Source: Sparassis latifolia (lineage: Eukaryota > Basidiomycota > Agaricomycetes > Polyporales > Sparassidaceae). Taken from it: a DNA stretch of 64,000 nucleotides. The notes beneath the pieces were generated by a model. It ran no database searches. It was not told the origin of the DNA and saw only the letters and a program-made list of their open reading frames with translations. The first letter of the stretch is position 1; each line of letters opens with the position of its first letter. This document shows positions 22,145-33,457 of this stretch, piece by piece. The position numbers and the translations under genes were made by a program. The stretch is taken from the NCBI GenBank assembly GCA_018466975.1, contig CM031560.1, positions 1,550,001 to 1,614,000 of the forward strand. Reading direction: 5' to 3'.

Positions 22145-22877
22145 GTTGAAGACAATATGAGACTTGAACATCTCCTTGGATCGTCGGAATCTCGCCGTCG
22201 CAAACATACCGTTTCGGATGGCTCCCCAGTATTTTAGACACGAGGTAACATTATCTTTTCCATATTCATGACAAAAAAATGTACTTCACGGGGCCACAGC
22301 CCTGCGTAACGCTGCGTACGAAAGTACTATATTGTTCAGGCCCAGTGGAAAACGCGTATTGTGAGATCGCAGCAAGTCGCACGAGGTCGTGGCTGTGACC
22401 AGCTGCGACCAGCTGCGAAAATTTGGACTATATGCGATCTTGCGCGAGCCCAATCAAACGTGGTCGCAGGCTAGCACAGTGCCAAGCGGGAGAATCGAGG
22501 CATTTCGCATCTAGTCGAATATTAAGCCGCTGTAAAACATTGTATTGTCATGATTTAATACACTGTGACTACACTCGACGTCGTGTGAGCACCCTCGCCG
22601 TCGTGTGAGCTCCTGCGACATCGCGCGATCTACTTCGGCGTGCTCCACTCACGCCCCCGCCCCCGCCCCCGCCCCCGCTCTCGCCCCCGCTTCCGCCCCC
22701 GCCGCCGCTGCCGCTGCCGCTCCTGCCCCTGCTCCCGCTCCTGCCCGTACCCCCGCCCTCGCACCTACACACCCCCGCACGCACGCGCGCGCCCATCCCC
22801 CTGCCCGCGTACACACCCGCGCACTGGCACGCAACCGCACACATCCGCACTCCCTGCGTTCGCCGTCGTCCCCGTTT
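22145..22877. other. Intergenic region with GC-rich simple sequence
   Basis: No gene is supported. It includes a short 11-bp repeat (gaccagctgc, near 22395-22425) and the C/G-rich tract listed separately. The Arg/Pro/Ala-rich ORFs on both strands are artefacts of that tract. Confidence 0.6.
22648..22835. repeat. GC-rich microsatellite tract, (CCCCCG)n-like
   Basis: About 185 bp are built of imperfect CCCCCG / CTCCCG / CGCACA units, starting with four near-perfect 'ccccgc' hexamers. It grades into an alternating CGCACACCCGC region. Such strand-asymmetric tracts can form quadruplexes on the G-rich strand. Confidence 0.8.
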
Positions 22878-24978
22878 TCACACCTGGATGCTGCCCAACA
22901 CCTGTAATATAAGTAGAGTTAGTGAATATGTGTCATAGCATAGATAAAGAGTGAGATAAGGTACCTTTTTCGTGCCCGCGCTGGCGGGGAGCGTCACTTG
23001 CCCTGCCTTCTTCTTTCCCGATACCTTCGCAGCCTTCTCAGCTCTCTTTGCAGCAGCTTTCTCTGCCTTCAGCGCAGCGATGGTGGCTGCACTCCTGTCC
23101 TCATACATCTGTAATAAAACTGCGATCAGCGCAGATTCAAGCGTTGATATAGATAACTCACCTTCCGTTCCGCTGATTCGAGGGCCTCCCACGCGGATTG
23201 GAATTGTTCTCGGGATTCTCCTTCATGAGTCTTGAGCCAGTCTTTTGCAAACAAATTCCTGGAAGCCGACAATAAGCATAAATGATAGAGGGGATGAGAC
23301 TCACGATGCGGTGCTTGAGCTGTTGGCGAACATCTTGGGTGATTTTTTCTTCTTCTTCGGTTGCATTGTAGGTACCGCTGTACGAACCGAGTCCGTCACG
23401 ATATCGCCGGAAGTAAGTGCTGGAAGTTCGGATGCCGGAGGGATTACAGTAGCAGCAGATGTTGAGGTTGTTGCTGTTTGTGCTGTAGCAGGAGTCATAT
23501 CGAACATGTCGGCACTTGAATCTAAAGTTCAGCATGAGTTTGCTGTAAAGATGGAATGTACATACAGAGGATCAAGAGGCTGAGTTGAGATGCGACGGCA
23601 CCCATTACAATGAGAACAACCGGACAATAATATATTTCAAGGACGCACCATTGAGTTTGTCGGGTTTCGAGCTGTGGTCGGGACTGAAGTGCTTGCGATA
23701 GGCGTCTGCTGTCGTTCGTGGGTGCCAGGATCCGTATCATCTCGCTGTCCTGAAGCCGTAGTGGGGTCACAAGCAGAGCCGGCAAGTCCAAGACTAGCAT
23801 CAATATATTCAAGCTCTTCGTCATTCTCGTTGGCAACAGGTGATCCGGATTCGGCAGGAGTGATAGCGATAGCAGAGATAAGAGCGACGGCGCTACTGGA
23901 AGACGATTGAACATTCACGGCAGGATTTGCAGACTCTCGAGAGTGTACAGTATCAGGAGTAGGATTAGATATCGATATTGAGTTCGAAGATGGGGTGGAA
24001 GAAGACATGGTTGCTTTGACGCGCTTGGTTGGTTGAGAGTCGTCTTCGGAAGAGTCCATGTCTGATGCAGAGCGGGCCTTACGTTTCGAATGAGCACGGG
24101 AATGAGCACGAGAACGAGACCGAGAGGCAGATTTCATCTCGTCGCCTTTAGACCGAGTAGTGCGCCACTGAGAGTAGGAGTCGATCGCAAGGCGTTCGGC
24201 TTTCCAGTCTCCATGGCAAAGTCTCAGTTCAGGACAGCAAAGACTCATCTGCTTATAATAGAAAGCTGCGACGTTCGCAGTTTTTGCACCCCAAGTCTCC
24301 GGCGCATGGCCCTCGTTCCATAGTTGTGCCCAAATTTCTCTGGCAACGCGCCGAATCTCGCCGGCCCGATTGTCGCTGACGGTTTCACCGTGTTCATCCT
24401 CCAGGTACAGTGCCCGGCGTATGGTCTTTTTCTTCTTGGTAGCATTGGATTTCTTGCTCCGCCGATCTTCGCTTTCTTGCTGTTCATCTGTGCTGTGGTC
24501 GGCATTGATACTTTCAGGGATCTGTAGAATTCCTCCCTCCATGATTAGAATCTTCCTATATGCGTTCCACTCATCAAACGTCCAGAAACGAACACCCGGA
24601 TAGTCGCTCTTGCAAAGGGGTGCTCCACCGCTAGTCGAAAAAGACAGAGCGCGTGGTCCTGAGATGTCAGAAGAACCGGGAAAGTTTGATGGCTGAGAGG
24701 GTTCGCTGTTCATGAGGAGGACTGCTTGCGGCACGGCTTCAACAAGTTTCGAATATATCTCCCTGCGGAACAAGGTAATAAGCAGCATATATGCGCAAAA
24801 AGTGAGAGATAAAACTTCGAACTTACTTTAGAATTTGTTCCCGTGCATTCAGCGCGTGTATTTCCATCTTTTGGCGCATATAAGCGTCACGCAGGCCAAG
24901 ATATGCTTGATTTTGAAATTTCAACAGAGTTTCATGGTTTGCGTTGGCGATTGTTTGTGGGACCGCATTACCTGGCAT
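22878..24978 (-). CDS. Plavaka companion gene, copy 2 (unknown function)
   Basis: The ATG at 24978 begins MPGNAVPQTIANANHETLLK. Exons: 24978-24827, 24762 to about 23651, about 23525-23305, 23258-23162, 23108-22965, 22901-22878. Only the junction at about 23525-23651 does not resolve cleanly. Features in order: an N-terminal coiled coil (QNQAYLGLRDAYMRQKMEIH), a W-rich block (VRFWTFDEWNAYRKI), a basic KKSNATKKKKTIRR stretch, WAQLWNEGHAPETWG, ELRLCHGDWKAERLA, RS-like and Ser-rich linkers with an acidic patch, WEALESAERK, and a Lys/Ala-rich helix ending GSIQV. I do not know a function. It abuts a truncated Plavaka transposase on the same strand, and its only relative in the window lies beside another Plavaka relic, so a role in transposition or a domesticated derivative is an inference. 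Confidence 0.6.
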
Positions 24979-24991
24979 AGATAATGATGGC

Positions 24992-26605
24992 TTATTTTGT
25001 ATGGTCAGTAATTTCCAGCTTAATATATAAATACACATACTCTGCGCGAAGAAAACTCCCAACTGGGTGTGTTCTGTCCTTGCGTGGATGGAAAAGGTGT
25101 ATTTGATCTTGAAGTGCGTCTGCTATCTGTAGTGCCATTAGATGCCCAAGGCCAGGAAACAGAAAGGAGTCGAGATTCTTGGGTTTATGCGGACCGGGTA
25201 TGAAACCACCAGGGAGGACGTGCTTCTTCTTGTAACGAAGCTCCGGTGCTAGATCTAGAACTACCCAGATGTAGATCCAGCAATCCGAGGCCTTGCTTTC
25301 ATAAAGCTGCGCACCGTCAATCGACATAAGAAGGACCATGTCGTCGGTGCTGATCTGATTCTCGAGAACAGCTTTGAGATAGGCAGATCCGTGGTATACG
25401 TCGTCGTATTCGTACAGCTGGTTATTATGCTCGCGAAGCCGCTCCAGAATCTCATGTGTGCGACGACTACGATGACGCATGGCCGTAGCACCTTCACGAG
25501 ATCTCCACAGAGCCTGTAACTGAGGACCGACTGGAATGGTGTGAAATTCTTGGCGAGCAATGCGCTTCTTGCCATTGCTCGTAGTATCATAGCGCGGTTC
25601 TCCACATGTCGGGCACTGGTCTAGCTCGGCGAATGGACCAGTGTAGGCTAGACATGTGTTGACACACATGTCTTGGATAATGGGGACTACGCCGCTCAGC
25701 TCGGCAATCTTGCTCTTCACCTGGTCAAAAGTGAGGATGGTATTCTCGGGGTAACGGTGGAGGATTGCACCGCGCACGGCTGTGTATGTCGCTTGTGATG
25801 TGTTAGTCACGGAGAGGAATATTTCAATCGATAGCAGCAGATCGGGATCGTCGATATCAAGGGGGGCCTCGATGGGATGGTGGAGGCGATGTATGGTATT
25901 AGCATCAAGCCCGCTAGTCTCTAGTGAAGCCTGCTTCAGTAAACGAATAAACTCCTCTGCTATCTTGATCTCCTCTATCGTTGCCGTGCGGTCTGCTTCC
26001 AATTCCGTCTCTGGTCCAAGTCCCGAACGTGTGTCGTCTCGCGTCTGAGAACTAGACGCGGCATCCTCTGACCCTCGGGTGGCTGCTATGCTCCCAGGAT
26101 CCATGTCTTCATCCTCATGCTCATCAACATCGGATAGGGTGATGTGATCATGTGCGAGGTGGAGAGTGCATGTAGGTGTAAATTCGGAGGTTTCTGTACT
26201 TGGTCCAAGACCAGGAGATTCGCAATCCATATCAGGCCCGGGAAGTTCATCAAACGAAGGTGCGATTGTCGAGCTCTCCATCTGTGTGCAGCCGAAAATA
26301 TGTCAGGCAGCTTGCTGAAATGTAGGAGCATGGAGACATACCTGTTCCGACATCTCGTAGATTTCATTCTTCACACGAGCACGTTTTCTCCCTCGCAATT
26401 GACTTGTGTTCCCCTCGGAAGGCCATGAAGCGGCATGCGAGAAGATGCGTGTACCAGAGAGGTCTGCTACAAAGTCCGCGAATGTTTGGGATGTCTTCGC
26501 GCGAAACTCAGCATGCCCATAGTACGTAGCCCGACTAACCACCTTCTGTCGGCCACCACAGTGTTTCTCGCAGTCGCACTGATACTGACGTTTGCTTGCA
26601 GGCAT
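24992..26605 (-). pseudogene. Plavaka-type transposase, C-terminally truncated copy
   Basis: Exon 1 (26605-26342) starts MPASKRQYQCDCEKHCGGR, the N-terminal Cys/His motif. A clean 60-bp intron (26341-26282) leads in phase 0 to exon 2, from 26281. Exon 2 has an acidic linker, MCVNTCLAYTGPFAELDQCP with CGEPRY, and the catalytic block LLMSIDGAQLYESKASDCW with LPGGFIPGPHKPKN. After FLFPGLGHLMALQ the sequence departs from the family. The frame closes at 24992, 14 bp before the start codon of the companion gene. The whole C-terminal half, including the MERTIG region present in the other copy, is absent. No nonsense codon lies in what remains, so this is a deletion derivative rather than an old relic. 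Confidence 0.8.
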
Positions 26606-27177
26606 GATCGCGCAGAAGAGTTCGGTGTGGCAGGCAAAGCGATGATATTCGTGTGCGGGAGACAAGTACACTAGTAAGAGCAAATATCGTGTATAGTTAG
26701 AGATGCACCAAAGCCAAGTCACATGTGTAGACAAGTTTCAACCGATGGCAGGCCTGGCAGGGACATCGAGCAAAGTGCTACGCAGACAGGATCTCGTACA
26801 GGATCGAGGCGCCAAATCACAGGATCTCTCACACGTGTTTGACTAGGTGGGATTTGGTTCGACCTCCTGCGATAGTCCAAGTCAAGCCGCGATCTGGTGC
26901 GTCTTGGTTCGTTCTTAGAATATGCGTTTTTCACTGGGGTTCAGGGCCCAGTTGCGTCGTGGTGTTCCTCACATCCAGTCACATCTGCACTTCCTCAAGT
27001 CATCGGTGATCATCCTCTCTCCACATGAAAATGCATGCACAGCCGTGCGACGCAGATATATGACGGAGTCCGAGGCCCTCTCGTCCTGTGGTTCTCCGAG
27101 TCGGTCTCAGCAGTGATGTCACCGCGGGAGCCCAGCATGTTCCAGCTCATCATCTCCCAGCCTTTCCTCCGACCGTC
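26606..27177. other. Intergenic, no supported gene
   Basis: This would hold the promoters of the truncated transposase (minus) and the epimerase gene (plus). It contains small repeats (aggatctcgtacaggatcgagg; caggatctctcac) but no ORF with a domain. Confidence 0.5.
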
Positions 27178-28201
27178 ATGTCTATCCGCTATCTCACAGC
27201 TAAGCTTGCCCAGCAAGTAAATTCTACACCTCCAGGAGGTTCTGCGGGAACTCACTCTTCGTACCGTTCGACAGATCGATGAGGAACTCATGAGTACGAC
27301 CGGAGCGTTCAGCCTCGATCAGCTCATGGAGCTCGCCGGTCTCGCGTGCGCGCAGACCCTTGCGACAGTGTATAGCAGGGAGAAATACCCGCGGGTGCTT
27401 GTGTGTTGTGGTCCGGGGAATCAGGGCGGTGATGGGCTTGTTGCTGCTAGGCATCTTGGTGAGGGTGCATTCCATCAGGCGGACCCTGTGTTCTTATACG
27501 AGTCGTGGAGGCATGTTTGGATATAAGGCAACAATCTGGATGCCTAAGGTAAGTGGCGTTGGATGTCGTGTGTGGTACCCTGAATTCATAATTTGACCTG
27601 TCCAGCCGGGATCTAAGGAGATCTACCAGGTGTGCATTTGTCCACCTCATTAAGGCCGCACGGCCTACGTATTCACTCGAAATCTGTCTTTCCTATAGCG
27701 GTTGAAAGCACAATGCGACAACATGAAGATCCAGACCTTGGCGCCCTCCTCAGACACCGATAGCTTGCGCGACGCCCTCGCCCGTTCAGACGTCGTCCTG
27801 GACGCAATCTTCGGCTTCTCTTTCAAGCCGCCCGTCCGTGCGCCCTTTGACACCGCCCTCCCTCTCATCTCTTCTTCCGGGCTGCCCATCGTCTCGGTGG
27901 ATATTCCGTCGGGTTGGGACGTCGAGAAGGGCAATGCCGAGGGGGTCGGGCTCAACCCTGACGTCCTCATCAGTTTGACTGCTCCGAAGGAGGGAGTACG
28001 GCACTTTGCTGGCAAGCACTTCCTGGGAGGCAGGTTCGTGACAAAGTGAGTGCCAATCACGCAGTGAGCCGGTAGTTTCGTGCTGACGTAGGTCATGGTC
28101 TTAGGGCTATGGAGGAGAAATTCTCCTTGAGCCTCCCAGCGTATCCTGGGTTCTCGCAGATCGTGGAGCTGCCTCGCGCCGAAAGCTCGCAGAAGTTATG
28201 A
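27178..28201 (+). CDS. NAD(P)H-hydrate epimerase (NAD(P)HX repair)
   Basis: Six exons (27178-27216, 27275-27458, 27511-27548, 27606-27629, 27699-28045, 28105-28201) sum to 729 bp, or 242 residues. The product starts [13 protein letters not shown] and continues [20 protein letters not shown]. It has the YjeF_N fold signatures: [17 protein letters not shown] (nucleotide binding), [32 protein letters not shown] with a catalytic Asp, and a LTAPKEG loop. It interconverts the R and S epimers of hydrated NAD(P)H so that the S-specific dehydratase can restore the cofactor. Length and domain coverage are typical for a stand-alone epimerase. No clear mitochondrial presequence precedes the start. Confidence 0.93.
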
Positions 28202-29059
28202 ATGGGATGCGTAGAATGAATGACGGAAGTGTTGTGGATGTATTAGTACGTTAGTTTCGTTAATCTCATAGACCCTAATGAGTCTAAAGCGAAACATCTG
28301 GGTGTTCAACTTGAACTTCTACAACACGCACCGTCTGGACTGTGTAGGAGGGACGCGAATCTATTCGTCAGCCTGGCGACGCTCCAGAGCCTCGGTTGAT
28401 CACTGAATTCTGTAGCTTGGAGAGACGCGGTGTATGCGCGGCAAACTGAACTGTGGTGGATATTTGTCAAAGTTTGGTGAATTCAGTGAGTGCGTCGACG
28501 TGACGTTCAGTCAATTCGGATGCCGTAAGGCCCGGAACCTGAGGCTGAGTTCCGTAGCCCGCGTCGCGGCAACGCGCCGTGGCACGCTCGAAGTACTTGG
28601 TTCAAGATATTCTTCGCGAGCACCGCCGGTACTCTCGCGTCGTCAGATTTTAGATACCTGGTCTTCACTGCCCTGAGGGCTTTTGCGTGCGCACGTTCCA
28701 CCCACTGCATATCCTGATACCTACGACCGCCCTCTTCCTGCAGTCTATAGCAGTCTCGTTACAACATACGCACCTTGCGGGGTGCATCTTCCGAGTCTCC
28801 AACTGTTGTTTGGGAATTAACAGCATGGGATCTATTTTATCTGCGTGAGCATGTCATACGGAAAGATTTGTGATTTGGCAAAGTTGCTCATGCATACGGC
28901 CAACTTGAACAAGTGCTATGCCCGCGTCGCGTTCTCACCGACATGTTGCTCGAAGTCCGCAGTTGGAGCGCAACTTAGAGATGCGGTGAGCCCACTTCGT
29001 GCGTATCAGCGTTGTCTGAACCAGCACCCCATAGGAATCTGCCTTCGATAATCTTTCAG
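28202..29059. other. No supported gene
   Basis: Short ORFs on both strands have no recognised domain. The right part may contain the 5' exon or promoter of the APH-type kinase relic, since an acceptor (ctttcag) precedes its first readable exon at 29060. Confidence 0.45.
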
Positions 29060-29902
29060 AGGAGCAACTGATATCTTTCCTTGAAAATTATGACTTCTCC
29101 AACGGCCAGAGGGTCGGGTTACCGCGACCCCTCTCGCCATCTCCTTTGTGGCGCATCACATCAAATACTGTAGTCAGGCGCCTGTATGCTCAGACCGCAC
29201 AGGAGCCATATATCATGGCACTTGTTGCTTCCTGCACATCCATCCCGGTGCCGAAGCTATGTGTCTTGGCAAGGATCCATTTGGCTCTTCATGGAACACG
29301 TAGAAGGCGATGATCTTAAAAGCCTTTGGCCGTCTCTCAGCATGTTGCGGAGGCTTAGCATAGCTTGGACGCTGCGCAGCTACATACGACAGCTCCGAGC
29401 TGTCGCGTTACCTGACCTGAACGCGCCGGGTCCCTTCGACGGCTCCGGAAAGTCTATACGCTGCGACGGCCATTGCTTCACAGAGATCGGTGCTGGCCCA
29501 TTCGCATCGTACGCCGAGATGTCCGCATGGTTCGCCAGGAAGCGCTGGATCGCCGTCGAGCTAGAATGGCGGAGGGACCGCCGCGGCGCATCTTCCGCAC
29601 CCAGCAAGCCCCATTTCGACGACAGCATGCCCCTCGTCCTCGTGCATGGCGATATCAGTCTGCGCAACGTCCACGTGGGCAAAGACGGGGTGATTTGGCT
29701 GCTGGATTGGGGCTTCGCCGGCGCGTACCCGCCGTGGTTAGAGTACGCGGGTATCGTGGCGTATGATATCAGCCCAGTGCGGGGTGTCCCACGATCGTGG
29801 CTATGGCTCGCACTGCTGGTCGCTGGCTGGTATAAACCACAGCAGTCATTCATACATGAGATCAGCATTGCTTTGGCCAACTACCGTATTGACGGGCCTT
29901 AA
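29060..29902 (+). pseudogene. Aminoglycoside-phosphotransferase-type kinase, frameshifted
   Basis: The first part reads SPLWRITSNTVVRRL, then PYIMALVASCTSIPVPK (29200-29255), the N-lobe of fungal APH-like kinases. The continuation SWQGSIWLFMEHVEGDDLK is in the next frame with no room for an intron, so one base appears lost near 29260. The C-lobe is complete: FASYAEMSAWFARKRW, the catalytic loop VLVHGDISLRNVHV (Asp and Asn), and WLLDWGFAGAYPPWLEY (metal-binding Asp). It ends at 29902. These proteins phosphorylate small molecules or are inactive relatives; substrates in fungi are mostly unknown. A sequencing error at the shift would make it a normal gene. The 5' exon is not located. Confidence 0.7.
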
Positions 29903-30328
29903 CCTTGTCGCGCACTTCAAAGAACAGATGCGAGCTCGGTGTTTCTGATTCGTATGCGCTCCGGAATTACTGAGGCCGTCTAACAATTGTAACAACTTAC
30001 TTGATAGCATGATGCACTGCTCTGCTTTGCGAGCAAACCATTACTTATTCCCTTGCTTGGGGCACCACGAGTACTACGTACTTAGTGACTCAGAGAAACG
30101 CGATCGTGGTAGTGGCTCGAAACTCGGAGAAGGCATACAATAAGTTGCACTTCCCACAAAGAAACAGTTATCGGACAACAACTTTCAGCTTCGAGCCGTC
30201 GAATGAGGGTCGAAATATATAGCAGAGAAGAAATTTAGAACACGAGTAAGGTTTCGAGGCCACGTGCCCGCCACAGACGCGACGCGACGCGCGTCTCTTC
30301 CAACTCAGCGCACCATTCACAACCCAAA
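29903..30328. other. Intergenic, ORC6 promoter region
   Basis: No gene is seen. The segment includes 'gacgcgacgcgacgcgcgtc' just upstream of the ORC6 start, an ACGCG-rich stretch resembling MBF-type MluI cell-cycle boxes (ACGCGT-like). That would suit a replication gene, but it is only a sequence resemblance. Confidence 0.35.
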
Positions 30329-31798
30329 ATGTCTCGCACCCAAATCGCCACACTCGAAAAATTATGTGGAAGGCAGGAGACTTTCACTAAATCCGAGGCT
30401 CTCTTTCACTCAGCCGTCGCCAAGACCGGTCCAGGATCGGGATACTCCCTCGGTGACGCGTCCGTGGGTCTGCCTGCTATATGTGCATACATCGCGTCGC
30501 TAGAGTGCGCACACTATCTTCTCACCTCATGTTATTGACTGACGCGAAGATGTTCAGGTTAGGCAACGGCGACGTGTCCGAAAAGGTAGCACAAACCGCA
30601 TCTTGCGTAACCGTCAAGCAATTCAAAACCGCTGTCCAAACCGTCCGTGCTGCACTTGCTGCTGCCGCCGCACCGAGTCAAGAATTAGAGACCGCGCTCT
30701 CCTACGATTCCCTCATGCGGAAGTACCACGTTGGCAGGAAACGCTTCGTGCACGACTGTCTTTGCGATGTCGAGAAAGCTCTTGTCGCGAGTCGAGAGCT
30801 GCCCCCCGACCTACACCCTCCATGTGATGCTGTTACTGTTGCTGTGTTCTACTGGACGTGTGCTGTAGTCTTGAAAGTGCGTCGCATCTTCTTTAACTTG
30901 TGCCTTATCTCATGCCAGCTCGCGCCTGTAGATGAAAAGGAAGAACATCCAGCCGGAGGTAGTCTTGCGAGAGCGCGGGCTCGTGCGGGATGACTACGAC
31001 GAGATCATTGACATCCTCCAGACCTCATGCCAAGACGTTGCGCTCAAGGTCGACGCTAAAGTGGCCGAGCTGCGAAAAGAGGTTCCAACGCCCACCGCCG
31101 GCCCATCCGCGTCCACATCTTCTGCCACCGCCACACCCAACGTCTCGCCCACCAAGTCACCGACCAAGTCCGCACTGAAGACCAGACCCCTCGACGCGTC
31201 ACCGACGAAGACCCCCACGCACAAGCGCAAGGTGGCGTTCCACGACCTCGCCACGGACGAGGACCAGAGCGTGCTCGAAACACCCACGAAGAAGCGCCGC
31301 ACCTCCCCAGCGAAACCGGTTCTTCCTCAACTCTCTGTCTTGCCAGTGCCTGTGTCCACACGCCCGAGCCGTTCCCCGACGAAGCGCGGCCCGTTTCCCG
31401 ACAGCGCGACGTCCTCGTCACGAGCCATGCTCAACCCCCTGCAAACCTCAGAAGAAGACCTCGATCGCTCGCAGCAGCCCGCGTTCCCTCTCGTCGCATC
31501 TGCTGACTTCTCCGGCCAGGGCCCTTCCACTCCCCGCCGCCGGGCGCCCCAGACGCCAACCAGCGCCCGCCGTGCCAGCTCAAACGGTTTAGAGACCCCA
31601 ACCAGCGTCAGCCGCATGGGGAGACAAGCTCCACGCCTAGAGATCTTAGACGAGCCTCCCCGACCGCGATTCCGACCGGTGTATCTTGATCATAGACAGT
31701 GGGTCTCGCGAGATCCGCGAATCGAGCGGGAGTGGAGGCTGGTGGAGGAGTTCAGACGCAGCCTAGTTGTGAGTAATCGTGCGGAAGTTGGTGCGTGA
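30329..31798 (+). CDS. ORC6: Origin recognition complex subunit 6 (Orc6-like)
   Basis: Exons 30329-30504, 30558-30876 and 30932-31798 sum to 1,362 bp, or 453 residues. The N-terminal 180 residues are helical and cyclin/TFIIB-like: IATLEKLCGRQ, ASVGLPAICAYIASLELGNGDVSEKVAQ, and LMRKYHVGRKRFVHDCL. The middle is disordered and rich in S/T-P-x-K sites (SPTKSPTKS, SPTKTPTHK, TPTKKR, SPAK, SPTKR), the consensus for cyclin-dependent kinases. In yeast, CDK phosphorylation of Orc6 blocks re-licensing. The C-terminus has an RPRFRPVYLDHRQW motif and a short helix. Orc6 joins ORC in the nucleus and helps load the MCM helicase. Similarity is to the general Orc6 layout, so confidence is below that of an enzyme. 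Confidence 0.72.
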
Positions 31799-32081
31799 AG
31801 CTGGGTTCATGAAGCCCTCGTGTGTATTCTCTTATGCGTTCTTCGGTTGTGGACTAAATTGGCGGAGCAAGGTTTTACATGTGTAGAGATGTGGCGGTAT
31901 AGGCTGGGATCCTTAGATTTCTTTTTCATTAGAAGCAAATGTATACCAATCAAGCAGTTGTTGAGATCACCATTGGAAGTAGGTGTGATGAAAACAAAAA
32001 GTATTGTCATACAGAGCACGAACAATTGAAGGGATGCAAGCGCGACTGTTGTCGCTTCATGGGTATCCAACGCCTGTGTTT

Positions 32082-33074
32082 TCAGTTCTTCTTTGCTCTC
32101 GCGCTGGCTTGAGCCGAGCGCAGGGAGCTCGCAATGTGCCCGTACGAGTCAACCATCAGCCACAGCGGAATGATAACCCATCTGACACGTAGGTCAGCAG
32201 CAGATAAATTGTGAAGGGTGAAGGGACTTACAGGATATTCATGAACTGGAGTTGCGGTTAAAATGTGAGCGCCGAAGTTGTGTACATGGAGGAGTCCAGT
32301 TACTTACTACAAGGTACACCCAGAGGGACAGCGCGTTCGACGTGTCCAAGTTCGGACTTCCGGTCAGCCACTCCGGGCAGAATGTCATCCATCTGTAACA
32401 TTCAGTCAATGACGCAGGAATCACGGGCGAAGGAGAGACAGACCCTCCGTAGATCTCCGCCGTGCACAGCACAATGATCCAGTAGTGCCTTGCAGGGTCG
32501 TCCTGCACTAGCAGCTTGACGATGTAGCAGCACCTGTGAATGCAGTAAGAGTGAGTGAACGTGAGTTGTAAGAGTAGGAGTACGCACAGGGGACCAGCAC
32601 CGAGTACGGTCAGTATCTCGAGCGAGACAACAGTGGGGTCTGAGAAACCCCAGCGAGCGTCTGCACGAGCATACTCCTTCCCTGGGGTCATCATCATCAG
32701 CACACAGAAGTCATGGCATGCCGTGCGCACGAAACACTACAGAGTACTCACACAGCTCGGCGAACGGGCCGACGCTCGTATTGACCTGGCGTCCAAACAC
32801 CGACAGGTAGAGGAACGAGCCCTCAAACGAGAAATGTATCATCGCATCGAACGCCTACATTGTCCTCAGCGTCGCACATCCAATACCATCTGCCGAATAA
32901 CTAGTGGGATAGACGGACCAGCCAGATATACGTCGCGCGGTCCTGCCACTTGGCATTTTGGGGGAGAAGGGCCTTCGAAGTGGTGTATGCGACGAGGCCG
33001 ACGACAGCGACAAAGGCCAATGAGTACGCTGAGGTCGCGGTGAAGATGGGGGGCGTGGCGGACGGCGCTGACAT
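32082..33074 (-). CDS. Emopamil-binding protein family (EXPERA), sterol isomerase-like
   Basis: Seven exons (33074-32919, 32854-32752, 32681-32588, 32533-32444, 32392-32308, 32245-32232, 32181-32082) join with consistent phase to 213 residues. Membrane segments include TSAYSLAFVAVVGLVAY and TVVSLEILTVLGAGPL. The EXPERA catalytic residues are present: FDAMIHFSFEGSFLYL (His and Glu), WKEYARADARWGFSDPTVVS (Glu/Asp), and a C-terminal LWVIIPLWLMVDSY with Trp. EBP moves the sterol C8-C9 double bond to C7-C8 in the ER. Many fungi do this with the unrelated ERG2, so this could be a true isomerase or an EBP-like protein of other function. The C-terminus ARAKKN resembles a dilysine-type ER signal but is not exact. 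Confidence 0.88.
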
Positions 33075-33457
33075 GGTTGTCGGTGGGGGACGTGGGAGAT
33101 GAACAGTAGCCTCAAGCTCGTACGACTCGGAGGCACGCGACGCGACACGCGTCTATGCTAGCTAGCATCATCACACGAGAACCCTTGGCTGCCATATTTC
33201 TGTCAACGCAAAGTTGACGCAAAGTATCCTAAAAGGACACGCTGTAGGTCTGATCCCGGATTGTCGGCGTACATATGTAGTTCCTGCGCGTGTGTTTGGA
33301 GTCTCCAGTCGAGAATGGCATAAGATGCGGCCGATCGCGAAACGATCTCTGGAGATCTGGATGAGATGCGCCTGCGGCTGCTCGATCAGATGATGATACC
33401 GACTCATACATCTGCACTGGTTCAACTCTACTTTGACCCACTATCTCCAAGTTCTAA
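33075..33457. promoter_or_regulatory. Divergent promoter region, EBP-like / guanine deaminase
   Basis: 383 bp separate the two start codons. An ACGCGACACGCGT block near 33140-33152 and a CTAGCTAGC palindrome near 33158 stand out. No ORF is supported here. Confidence 0.35.

Noticed and set aside
22569..22912. Pro/Arg/Ala/Gly-rich ORFs on both strands
   Set aside because: They are translations of a GC-rich simple-sequence tract; all frames are open and none has a domain.
7360..26605. CRISPR array or prophage interpretation of the repeated regions
   Set aside because: Spliced genes, tRNA introns, LTR and TIR elements show a eukaryotic nuclear genome; no spaced identical short repeats of CRISPR type exist.
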